Below are positions 1 to 10,932 of a stretch of DNA of 64,000 nt, piece by piece. This DNA is from Amphirosellinia nigrospora (lineage: Eukaryota; Ascomycota; Sordariomycetes; Xylariales; Xylariaceae), in NCBI GenBank assembly GCA_004123355.1, contig SCHM01000003.1, positions 3,181,058 through 3,245,057 of the forward strand. The letters run 5' to 3'. Under the pieces are notes generated by a model that was not told the DNA's origin, did no database searches, and was given only the letters and a program-made list of their open reading frames with translations. A program made the position numbers and the translations under genes. Numbering within the stretch: the stretch's first letter is position 1; each line of letters opens with the position of its first letter.

Positions 1-1199
1 GCAAACTTAAGGTCCATTTCGTACTCCACGGTCCGCTTATAGTAGTTTTCCAGCTTACGGACACCACGATATCCGCGAAGCGTTTCGAGTGTATCCCAGG
101 TATTATGGAGGTATGACTTTCCCTGCCACTTGATGTTGTATTCAAAGTCGTCCCGGCCAGCATCTGGTGTCAATTCGTCGCCGTCTTTGAGTCTATGGCC
201 CACTACTTCTCAATGTAGTCGGTGTCTTCCGGGAAATCTCCGCCAGCCCAATAATTAGGCGTGAGTTCTGATTCATCCTCATCATCAATGTCACTCTCTT
301 CATAGGTCTGTACAGTTTGCGCAGCCCGGCGGTTAGACCATCGCTTCTCAGCATATAGATGAGCTGATTGGGGCTGGCTTTGCTGACGGCGAGCCTTCTT
401 AATCAATGATCGGGCTTTAGCACCTCCGTATGTGTCTGAATCGGAATCTTGGGCTGGAGTTTGGCGCGCTGGAGTAGCTCGCTTAGATGCTAGTTCAAAC
501 AAAAGTCAGTTGATAGTTTTCATTGGCTTTGAACATACACTGCCGTGATATTGTTCTGCTCGTAGCTTCTTAGTCCGCCTATTGGTCGGAACAATACCGA
601 ATCGGAGTCTTCGTCTTCATCAGACTCAACCTATAGGAGGTTAGGGCAACATGAACATAGGTAAGGGGTGAGGCAGCAACAACTCACAATTCTTGGCTGT
701 TTGGTCGAGACTGGAGCTCTGATTAGTGATGAAAAACGTTTCACGTGGTATCTAGGTAGCATACACTCCTTCTCAGTCCGTATAGTTCAGGGTTCTCCCG
801 AATGTATTCGTCTTCTTCCGCGACAGCTTTTCGTTTTGGCGCACGGTTGGATTCGCGAGACGTGGACCGTCATCGCGATGTTCGTCACTTTGTGAGGCAG
901 CTGCACTCTCTTCCACGTCATAGTCAGCGTCATCAGAAGCCTGCGCTTCTTCCTCGCTAGACTCAACAGGTTCATTCAAGTCGAGTTCTGCCTCCGCATC
1001 TTCGGATGATTCATGGTGGGTCGGAGACGGAGATGGGATGGAGATGGAGACGCAGTGTTACGGGTAGGAAGAGGAATGGTTTCGTTGGCTTCTGATAGAT
1101 CGCTCTCGCTTCGACGATCATCTGGTATTATGCTGGTATGGTCGGGAGCCATCGACGAGGAATCCGGGCTGGCAGAGGCCGACTCGGGGAGCTCGACAT
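1..1199 (-). CDS. CHD1: CHD1-type chromodomain helicase, N-terminal part (partial)
   Basis: This is the 5' end of an ATP-dependent chromatin remodeller that binds methylated H3 tails and spaces nucleosomes in transcribed genes; the rest lies beyond the left edge. The start is taken at the ATG at 1199, beginning MSSSP and followed by an acidic, Ser-rich tail. Further in come a block reading YIRENPELYGLRRS (about 760-830), then RPIGGLRSYEQNNI (about 545-600), KRWSNRRAAQ (about 330-355) and TPNYWAGGDF. The first chromodomain starts at about 1-215 with VGHRLKDG, FEYNIKWQGKSYLHNTWDT and LENYYKRTVEYE. At least two introns separate these pieces. Two single-base deletions break the frame, near 1188 and near 218 (a G is missing between the Lys codon and the following Val-Val-Gly). 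Order and spacing match fungal CHD1, so the family call is firm. Intron edges are approximate. Confidence 0.85.
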
Positions 1200-2672
1200 G
1201 TTGACACTTGATGCAACGACCACCTAGGACATGTCAGTAGGGAACCAGTGCAGGAATAGTGGCATGAATGAGATAGACGAGTAGTGCGAGAATCAGCGAT
1301 CAAGGCAGAGGCAATATCTAACTAAAAACACGGGGCTGGAGTTCGCAAATTCATCTGGCGCAAACTGGACGATGCTCCGATGGACGCAAGGCTGATAGGC
1401 GATGAACAGCCATTGGCATCAGACTGCTGAAGATGGGACGTGTTGCGTGGCTTTAACGCGTCTGAAGCATCGAAACAAGCAATCCATCTATCATTAGACA
1501 TCCGAAGAAGCTAGATACGGGATACAAGGAGATGGCAGGGTGACATGTGAGCATCAAGTAGATGGTTTGAAGGCCCAGGACGCGACGGTAACAAGCGGCC
1601 AGCCTTGTGTAAACAACGCAGAAGGAAGACTCGCAAATCAACAGAGGTACTTACGAGTCATCAACTATGCCGAGCGGAACAGAGAGGTACAAGGAAGTCT
1701 ACGTCTTGTTAGGACGATGATATTATGGGTGATGGACCCTAGTGGTGCGTAGACGGGGTGAGTAGTTGGCGGTGCAGGTTTGAGAATGCTGTATGGAATA
1801 ATTGATGGAGTGGAAGTGCGGAAGGGACAGGCTGGGAGCTGAGTGGTCCTGCTGGGAGAACCCCACCGATTAGGTTTAGTGCAGAGCAGTGCACAAGCCA
1901 TTCACCACGCAAGGTTCTCTCTCCACCATTAACTGGGGCTTATCAACTTATCACAGCAGGTAACCTCTATGCTACAGTAGGTGCTCAGGTAGGTAAATAT
2001 CATGCAAGGCTGTACCTGTCTTCGACACTTCAATAGAGCCACTGTCCTTTCTCCCTTCTCACGCCACTCAATCTACATGACATGATTGTCTGAGGAATTC
2101 CAGCAAACCGTACACATTGTTTCTTACGGAGCACTTGGCAACTAGAACAATAGAAAGATATTTAGCACTTACTGTGTACCTATCCAGACAGCACCTAGCA
2201 GGTTAGGTTAGTACATCTCAGGATATCGGAAGTAGGTTTAGACTCACGCCTAAAATCTTTCTATTACCACCCTTCTTTCAAAGTCAAACTTGTCTAGACT
2301 TGGACTAGCTCACTAGTAGTTGAACCAATCACCGCTTTGGTAATTGCTCAGGGCACTCCATCCTCCTCTTCCCATTTGCCGCACAACCTTGGAACAGGTA
2401 CCTAATCCAAGTAATCCAAGGCACAAAGCCCCTCCATGCTGTCTGTGATTTATCTGGCTCTACCCCTCTATGCGAATTTCCATCGCAATACTTAGTATCA
2501 AAACCACCCACCGCGTCACCTTTGATAAGAAACTTTCCTACTCGGCGCCCTCAGCCGGCCATCGTGTGCTTTTCCCTCATTTACCGCACCCTTCTCCGAA
2601 GTCCCTCTCTCGACATCTTATTTTGTTTCCGTGTGTCCTACTTTTCTTTGCTCCGGCAGCCTTGTAGTAGCC
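1200..2672. promoter_or_regulatory. Divergent promoter between CHD1 and RLI1
   Basis: This is 1.47 kb between two divergently transcribed housekeeping genes. I see no credible coding region; the short open frames here have no start context or recognisable motif. Pyrimidine-rich tracts lie just upstream of the RLI1 start (about 2550-2660), as is common in fungal 5' leaders. Several copies of an AGGTAGGTA/TACCTA-like motif occur at about 1980, 2180 and 2400. Regulatory function is inferred from position only. Confidence 0.5.
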
Positions 2673-5600
2673 ATGGCTTCTAAACTCACCCGGTAGGTAA
2701 TTCATTTCTCGCCACGCCACGCATCGCATAATACTGATTTTATGATTTTAGTGTTGCAATCGTCAGTGATGATAAGGTGCGAGCCTACCAGATCCACCCT
2801 GGACGACTCGTCTATCCTCTAACAGATGTTCTGGAAATATAGTGCAAGCCCAAAAGTACGAATAGCTTCCAGGCCAAATTCGCACCTACTATCCCGGCTA
2901 ACAACAGAATTACATAGAGTGTCGTCAGGAATGCAAGAAGTCTTGCCCGGTCCGTAATGTTACAACCTTTCCCCAACATAAGCATGCCGCTGACCAGAAA
3001 TATTATAGGTGGTGCGCACTGGAAAGCTCTGTATCGAGGTCACGCCTGACTCTCGGCTCGCTTTCATTTCGGAGACCTCTGTATAGGTTGCGGTATATGC
3101 CCTAAAAATGTCCTTTTGGCGCCATTACCATTATCAACCTTCCGACGAACCTCGAAAGCCAGGTCACTCATCGATACTCCGCCAACAGCTTTAAGGTCCA
3201 TCGCCTACCCACGCCCCGCCCAGGTCAGGTACTCGGTCTTGTCGGCACGAACGGTATTGGCAAAAGCACTGCTTTGAAGATCCTCAGTGGAAAGCTCAAG
3301 CCAAATCTTGGCAGATTCGATAACCCTCCCGACTGGGAACGTCATCAAATACTTCCGTGGCTCGGAACTACAGAGCAAGATGGCCCCCACGCTCTCCACG
3401 CCAGCCTCATCTAACATTGCTGTCATTTAGACTACTTCACCAAACTCCTTGAAGATGACCTTAAAGCCGTTGTCAAACCCCAGTTAGTCCGCCCCCTCGC
3501 TTGAGTTGGTTTTCGCAACTAATCCGTCAAGATATGTCGACCAACTGCCACGTGCTGTGAAAACGGCGGATAAGTCCGTTCGCTACCTCCTCGAGCGAGG
3601 ATCCGCAAAGGACAATAGTGAGATGCTTCATACCAGCACCCGAATTTATAGTCATTGACTCGAATCACAGTGAAGCGAGGTCCTGGACACATTGGAACTT
3701 CGTCACCTTCTTGATCGTTAGTCTACCCTATAGCCATGCGCGGTGCTAGCCAGTTGCTAATGGACGGTATAGGAGATGTAAACCTACTATCGGGTGGCGA
3801 GTTGCAAGTTAGTTTCTTCCACCTCAAGAAAGCTTTTTAAGCCTGTTTTTCTTTTCTTCCTTTCTCTTTTCCTCTTTATTTACACATATTTGCAGCCTTG
3901 CAGAATTAGTTTGGAACGGCAACAGCTAACTCTCTTTACGAACAGCGGTTTGCGATAGGCACCGTTTGCATACAGAATGCAGACGTGTAAGTGATCAGCA
4001 GCCCCTATAGTTTAAGTCTTGGACCCTCCATTGTCCCAGTGCTTCTGCAAATCCCTCGAGATGTTTCAAGCCTCGCCAAAGAATACAACACTAATTTCAT
4101 CTTAGTTACATGTTCGATGAGCCTAGTTCTTATCTAGATGTAAGCCTCGAGACCTCTACATATTCTGCCTACAAAATCATTGACGCTTTGTCTTTCCAGG
4201 TCAAGCAACGTTTGTCAGCCGGTCGCATGATTCGTTCCCTGTTGAATGTCAAGAACTACGTCATCGTGGTGGAACACGACTTATCAGTTCTTGACTATCT
4301 ATCCGACTACATATGTGTACTATATGGACAGCCCGCTATTTATGGTGTTGTTACACTCCCATATTCTGTGCGCGAAGGTATCAACATCTTCCTAGACGGC
4401 CACATTCCCACCGAGAATCTTCGGTTCCGAGACGAATCTTTAACCTTCCGTATCTCCGAGGGTGCGGACGATTTCCAGGCGGATAAAGCGCGCGCTTTTA
4501 CCTATCCTAAGGTATGCATTCAGTATCCCAAATCGCCGCCCGTGGGGTGAATTCAAAGAAAGAGTTGCTCATTAGGGTGGTTTATTCTCTCGTTGATCTA
4601 CCCATATTTGCTTCACATTTCTTAAACCATTAAATAAGACTGCAACTAACTATTGAGTGCCATAGATGGAGAAAACGCTAGGCAATTTCAAGCTACGTAT
4701 CGATGCAGGGGATTTCACCGATTCTGAAATTCTTGTTATGATGGGCGAAAGTATGTGATAAGACTTTTTCGTCATTTTTCCAGCAGGTTCGCAACGATGT
4801 TTGCCTGACCCAGCACATTTACTCCAATTTAATCCTATAGCTTCCTCGAAAATGAAATCGGTGGTGTTGATATTTACTAACTTTGATACACAAAGATGGA
4901 ACCGGGAAAACGAGTTTCTGTCGACTACTTGCTGGTGCCTTGAAACCCGATAGTGCAAAGAAAGTACCGGATATGAGAGTCAGTTTGAAGCCTCAGACCA
5001 TTACGCCCAAGTTTGATGGTGAGAAACCCCTTGCATTTTGTTCATCTACAAAGACTATCATTCCACCTAGTTGCATATCTTTAGATATCTATAAGCACTT
5101 CCTAACTGCTCATCGAAGGAACCGTCCGCCAGTTATTCTTCAAGCGTATCAAGCAAGCTTTCTTGTCGCCCCAGTTTCAGACCGATGTAGTCAAGCCCCT
5201 GAAGCTAGATGACTTCATTGACCAGGTATGTGATCAGATTAATCATTTAATCTTGTATATTTCCAACTATTACCGGTTAGTATTGGGAATGTTGGTAGCA
5301 AATCTCTTGGGTTTCCGAGGAGATCCCCAGTCCCGTACTAGTACCTGTGCTTTCTTTAACTCAACTCACTGAAAGCTACCCCCCACGTTTCTACCGGAGA
5401 TGGCAACTAAGAAACTATTCGTGGGATATATCTACGTCAATTTAGTTGCCATTCTCGCCAATCCTCACTTGTTCGTCTTCTATTGCATTTGCTAACTAAG
5501 CTACAGGAAGTCAAGAATTTATCTGGTACGATACTTTCGCATTCCTTCAGATGTGCTGCTATGCTAATAGTGAAATCATAGTGGTGAATTACAACGGGTT

Positions 5601-6236
5601 GCTATCGTCATGGCTCTCGGACTTCCAGCCGATATATACTTGATTGACGAGCCCAGCGCCTATCTCGATTCAGAACGTGAGCGATTGCGGCGAGTGTAAT
5701 ATACAGCATACACTGACTATATTATTGCAGAGCGTATCATTGCTGCTCGTGTCATTAAACGGTTCATTGTAAGTCATTGCCCCGCCCTAAACTCTTGTGT
5801 ACGTACCCCTAATATTCCCGCTAATATACCGGTAGATGTCGGTGAAGAAGACAGCATTCATCGTCGAACACGATTTCCTCATGGCCAGTAAGACGTTTTG
5901 CCACTATCTAACAGAACAACACTTGTCGACTAACCATAACCCACTTGACTAGCATACCTAGCAGATCGTGTCATTGTTTTCGATGGCCAGCCGGGTATAG
6001 ATGCTCACGCCAATGCCCCTGAATCGTTGCTCACCGGCTGCAACAAGTTCCTTAAGAACCTAGACGTTACATTCCGACGTGATCCTACAAACTTTAGGCC
6101 TCGCATCAACAAACTGAACAGTCAGCTAGACCAAGAGCAAAAGATGAGCGGGAACTATGTAAGTTCCTTTTCAAATTTACCGATCATTAGTCACTAACAA
6201 TTGCGATAGTTCTTCCTTGAGGAAGATAGTTCATGA
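2673..6236 (+). CDS. RLI1: ABC-type ribosome recycling factor RLI1/ABCE1
   Basis: Rli1/ABCE1 is the cytosolic Fe-S ABC ATPase that splits terminated ribosomes with eRF1/Dom34 and assists initiation and export. Seen in order: the 4Fe-4S segments [16 protein letters not shown] and [16 protein letters not shown]; first Walker [13 protein letters not shown] (about 3250); signature LSGGELQRFAIG; Walker [13 protein letters not shown]; then [18 protein letters not shown]; second Walker [15 protein letters not shown] (about 4895-4930); second signature [10 protein letters not shown] (about 5580); [16 protein letters not shown]; and the conserved end [22 protein letters not shown]. The frame is spliced from about 21 exons. 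One intron (3375-3430) has a GC donor. Conserved blocks are broken near 3073, 3109 and 3339 (missing bases), 3673 (extra A) and 5525 (missing G at a splice donor). Because the gene is essential in yeast, I read these as sequence errors unless a second copy exists. Confidence 0.93.
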
Positions 6237-7649
6237 AAAGGGCAACGATCGTCGTCAAAATAAGCACCATCGACGTTTACTTCAAGCGTCAATCAACAGA
6301 GTCCTGGGTGTTCAAAAGCGAAACAGTAAGTGCCGAAACAGTAGTGGGGCTCGTGAATTATCAGGTATAGAAGATGATGGTGGCGAGGACAGCGAGGAGC
6401 CGGATGACTAGGCTAGAGCGACAGTCTATCCCCTGTTATGCCTGGTCCTGCGGAAATCTTAATGCTATGCTCACGAAGGTGTTCTTCCTCTATGGCTATC
6501 ACCCAAGCGAGCCGGTAGAGCCGGCGGCGCCCTTGGTTGGTTTCGTGAGCAGCTAAACTACGCAGATTGAGGGGCAGATGGGTCAAGTGGATGACTGTCG
6601 CGAGATTCATGTAGGTTACCGACACCTACAAAATCCTATACTTGAGCAAATTACTCGTGAGCTTAGGAATGTTGTTGGTTATACATGCACCAATAGTCCA
6701 GACTCGGACAGTGTTCATAGTTAAAATAAAGGCTTCCAGCTATATTGTGACCCTGAGCGGTGTTACCTGTTCTGTGATTGTTATTAAGTGTATTTACCTG
6801 TGACAATCAATAACACCTAACGAAAGTTTCCCATCTAGTTAATATTAAGATAGCACCAACATGAGGACGAGCAAATTTTACCTGACTTGATTTTTTTGGC
6901 CTATTTGTACCATTGTTGCCAGCACATATATATCAAATAAACAAACAAGAAACCAGCTACTCTTAGATTGTAATTAAGCCTGGAGACATGCAGACGTGTT
7001 TATTATATTCATACCTAGACCCTATATGTAGATATAACGGAAGGAACTACTAGTCCTCCTAACGGCAAACAAAGAAGGGAGGGTTGATACACACCAAAGA
7101 TTGCAATTCCCGAAAAAAGCATTTTGAGTGCCACTAATATCGGCAGCGATTTTTGGATGTTCGTAGAAGTATGGAAAAGGAAACCTAAAGAGGTCCATGA
7201 GTTTCCTGCAAAAGAGTGAGACGACTCATTCTCGTGGATGTCAATGCGCGACGCTCTAGACGTACGGAGGTGGTCCATAGCCATCAAATCCTTTGGGTAC
7301 TGGGACGAGATACGGCGTCTGATCTACGGCGACTGAGTAGAGCGCCAAGCTGCATTGCAGAGACCAAGTCATCAAATTCCCAAGTGCTAGGAGCGCTTTC
7401 GGATCACGCACGTACTTGCAAAAAGGGTGACTTGCTCCTCTAGCGAACCAGAGCAGAAGCCAGCCAACACATCGTCCCGGAACGCTCGCTGAAGTAGCGG
7501 TGTATCCCACGAACAAGACAACGCACTCGACTTTAAGATAGCCACAAGGGGTACCTAGACTGTGACTGGGAATCTACCTTATTGAAATAGGGAAGTCGGC
7601 AGGCATTCGGTCCTGGACGTACAAATCGAGATCACGACAACTAGATTGT
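6237..7649. other. Convergent intergenic region, RLI1 / PRP40
   Basis: This is 1.4 kb between two converging genes, so it should hold both 3' UTRs. The minus-strand stretch 7250-7500 has a fairly GC-rich, protein-like composition but no start, no motif I recognise and frame breaks. It may be a gene relic, and I do not assign it. The rest (6640-7000) is A+T-rich with nothing identifiable. Confidence 0.4.
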
Positions 7650-10436
7650 CTAGTCTTCCTCAATCTCGCCTTCTTCGCTGCCAGAGTGCACACCCGGCTC
7701 CTCTTTTGGAAGTGCTCGAGGCGCTGGCGGTGTTTTGGTCTTGTGACGAACTTCACGATGGGAGAGCGCTCACGAGGGGTTTTCTCTCTTCTCAGTCTCT
7801 GTCAAGGGTGTTAGCTATCAATTTAGATATTGTTTAATTGAGTTTTCTAACCTTGGAATCTCTCGAGTCACGGCGGTCGTTATCGTCCTCATCATCAGCT
7901 CTTCGGCGTCTCGACGAAGTCGGTCGCTCATCCCCATAAGGCAATTCCTCCACAGGGCCTCTTTCAACACGACGACGATACATTCTCTCACGCTCCTCCT
8001 CACGGTCTCGCCTTTCCCGATCATAGTAGCTGGGAGGATCATCACGTCTTGATCGAGGGGCATACTCTCGGTCCCGGTCTCGGTCCCGTTCGCGTTCCCG
8101 ATCTCGATCTCTCTCGCGGTCTCGGTCTCTCTCACGATCGCGGTCTCTGTCCCTGTCCCTTTCACGATCGCGATCACGGTCACGTTCTCGGTCACGGTCG
8201 CGTTCTCGGAGTCGGTCCCGGTCTCGATGTGAATCCAATGGGCGACGGTCAGACAGCAAGCTTTCAGCCATACTTGACTTACGATAATTCTTCTCACGCT
8301 CTGCGATGGCTTTACGGCGATCGGCCTCATATGCGTCGGGTTCTGGACTTCGACTATGACGGGAGGGTCGTGCGCGATCACTGCGGTGAGATCGGTCTCC
8401 TTTCTCTCTATCACGATACGTACCACGATCAGCTGATCGATCTCGACGCTTATGGCGATCGCGATCTTCCTCTTCTCGGTCTTTGACTCGGCGGAGCACT
8501 TTCTCAAAAGCTCCCCTACGAGCTTCTTCTGATGTGACAGCCTGAAACTCGGTGGCGCGAACGAGGCGAGGTCGGACTTTTTCCCAAGTATCATCCACAA
8601 CGATCGGGGGGTCTAGGTGTTTGATATATGAGCGAAGATCATCGATGGCTCTGCGCTGCTGGCGCTCCGAATGTTTGTCCTCGTCTGATCGCTTCGACTT
8701 CTTCTCTTGGAGCTATGCCAATTGTCAGCACAATGTGTATATTTTGTCAATCTCGAGTATACGCACCCGTTCGAAGATCAGCTTTAGTATGTCATGATCA
8801 ATGTTAGCACTGCGGGGATCATTCTTCAAAGCTGCAGCAAAGTCTTCGAAAGTAGTTTTGGGGGTGAACTCAAAACGTTTGTCCTTCAGGCGCGTTAGTT
8901 AGGTTGTCAGTGATAGTTGCGGTGGTGGACTCACATCCATAATATCGAGGATATCGTTCCTGGTGCCACGTAGGGCGCGCTCCTCTTCCTCCACTACATC
9001 CCAGAATAGGTCGAGTGGGGTTGAGCCAGGCTGTCCGCAGACGGCTCTAAACCGCCCCTCATTCTCTATCAAGGGAAATATCTGGTTCCATTTGGTGCCA
9101 GCTTTGATCTTGCCGGCCTTGCGAAGCTCTTGTAACAGCTCAACAAAGGCATCACGATTCTGCCTCTCAACACGAAACCTTTTGTTTCTCTGCGCCTGTC
9201 GAGTTTCGTTGAAAGTCCGCTCCAAAGATTTAATATGATTTTGGAACACAGTTAGGATATCGGAGTCGGAAAGGGTTTTATACTTCTCATCGTTTTGGAA
9301 AGGGGCAGTCGATTTGAGCAAACCCTGGGCTTCAGACCAACGGGTATAAGGCTCCAGATTCAGTTTTGGTAACAGATCAATCAGTCCATCCATGGCACTT
9401 TTCCTAAGACTAGCTTGGCTTTCAACATGGGCCTTTTTCAAGTCGTCAACGTAGTCCTCAAAAAGGCGTCGTCGTTCTTCGTCTTCGCTAGTGGAGCGGA
9501 AGATGGTCTCGCCCTCGATGATAGGACGTGCCGTCTTCCATCTCGTGTAGTGCTTGATCTCGGGATGGCTCTTCAGCATCGTCGCAAAATCGGTGCGCAA
9601 CTTCGTTAACCTGTCCTTCGCACGTTCTTTGTCCTGGACAATCATGTCATAGCAATAGTTTTCAAATGCAGCTTTCCTATCCTTGGGATCCTTGATAGCG
9701 CGAAACTGGGGATCCTTGATCATTGCTCGCATAGTTTGTTCCCAAGTCCAATCAGGCTGTACGCCACTGCGACGGAGCAATTTTGTGAACGCAGCCTCGG
9801 CCTCCTCAGCCGTGGTATATTCAGGCTCATTGCTGGCGGGTGTGAAAGCTTGGCGCGGGATCGTTGCCATAAGTGATTTGTCGCGATTCGGGATAGCTGT
9901 CGCGGTGGTCACGGTGGTCGCGGTGGTCACGATGATCACGGTAGTCACGGGGATCGCGAGAATTATCGTACCCAGAAGTAGGAAAGGAACCTCCAGGGCC
10001 GTTAAAGGGCGCAGAGGGGCTGACAAGTTAGTCAAAGACTTTATTCTCTTCGGGGAAGCTTGGTGTTTTGGTGCCTTGGTAGTCTACTTACGCGGGTGCC
10101 GACGACGCGGCATCATACCCTAGTGCGTTCCGGTAGGCTTCGGGCATCTCCCAAGAGCTCTGCTTCGTCTCCGTATTGTACCAGTACTTGCGACCGCCCT
10201 CGGCTGTATACTCCTTCCAGGGTTGGTTGCAAGGGCGCGCTGCAGATACGGCGGTCAGCATTAGGCGGCAGCCGATCCAACACAGAGAACATACCTCGGC
10301 CGGTGTCATCATCTCCTCGGGCTTGGTCCATTGCGTGACTTTGGTCATGGGGTTGTAGTAATAGACCGCGTCCATCGGGGCTCTTGAACTCCTGCCATGG
10401 GCTCGGCTGGCCATAGTGGCCGTTGACTCCATTCAT
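7650..10436 (-). CDS. PRP40: U1 snRNP-associated splicing factor PRP40 (WW and FF domains)
   Basis: Prp40 bridges the 5' splice-site U1 snRNP to branch-point factors early in spliceosome assembly. From the ATG at 10436 there are two WW domains (PWQEFKSPDGR...YYYNPMTKVTQWTKPEE and PWKEYTAEGGRKYWYNTETKQSSWEMPE), then a linker with RDHRDH repeats (about 9890-9970). FF-domain repeats follow, for example EAEAAFTKLLRRSGVQPDWTW, KDRKAAFENYCYDMI, RRRLFEDYVDDLKK and NRDAFVELLQEL. After introns near 8935 and 8715 the last FF region leads into a long Arg-Asp/Arg-Glu tail (about 8050-8235), and the protein ends with an acidic SGSEEGEIEED before TAG at 7650. The RD/RE tail resembles charged tails of metazoan U1 factors and is absent from the short yeast protein. 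Single-base indels occur near 7745, 9860, 10215 and 10375. Family assignment is secure. Confidence 0.93.
8050..8235 (-). repeat. Arg-Asp/Arg-Glu codon repeat inside PRP40
   Basis: This is a low-complexity run of CGN-GAY/GAR codons encoding alternating Arg with Asp or Glu for about 55-60 residues. The repetitiveness leaves all frames on both strands open, which explains the long overlapping ORFs here (a 260-codon alternate frame and a 145-codon antisense frame). Those are artefacts of the repeat, not genes. Confidence 0.85.
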
Positions 10437-10932
10437 AATGACGGGTTGCGTTGTCCCAAGGCTACAGCCTAGCACGGAAGAGAGGCAATGTCGCTAATGA
10501 GTGAGCAATAGGCAGATTTATCGGATCTTCTAGAACTCGTCCCAGGTAAGTAGGTAGGGAGTTTGCTTGCAACAATGCGACAGCATTCCGGGGCGATTTT
10601 TCAGATAACTGGGCGATTGATTGAGCACAGCCACAAAAACTGCGCCAAGTTGGAGCGGATTCTGTGGCGTAGCCCGGCTCTACAAACACCCAAGCCCGGA
10701 AGTGGGTTAGGGACCTAGGTAGGTTGGAGGCTACCTATTTAGGAACTAGCAGGTAACTTTACGTACCTATGTAGGCATTCATTCCTTCTTGCGACCTCAC
10801 CTACATGTCCAAACGGCATCATGATGTGTGCCACCCCGTCAGATTTTGTTTAACACAGCTACAAAGAGGCATTACCCTTCCATACCACGCCCAATTGGCC
10901 CTGGCGGCCTCCTTCCACCAAGCTCAGTCGCA
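10437..10932. promoter_or_regulatory. Divergent promoter between PRP40 and TRS65
   Basis: This is about 500 bases between two divergent core genes. It contains a compact cluster of the CCTAGGTAGG / TACCTATTTAGG / GTACCTATGTAGG motif family at about 10712-10775, seen also in other promoters of this window. An in-frame GTG-started upstream extension of TRS65 (from 10828) exists, but the ATG at 10933 is preferred. Confidence 0.5.

Noticed and set aside
7818-8600. 260-codon frame overlapping the PRP40 tail and a 145-codon antisense frame
   Set aside because: Both arise from the Arg-Asp codon repeat, which keeps every frame open. The PRP40 frame has the family match.
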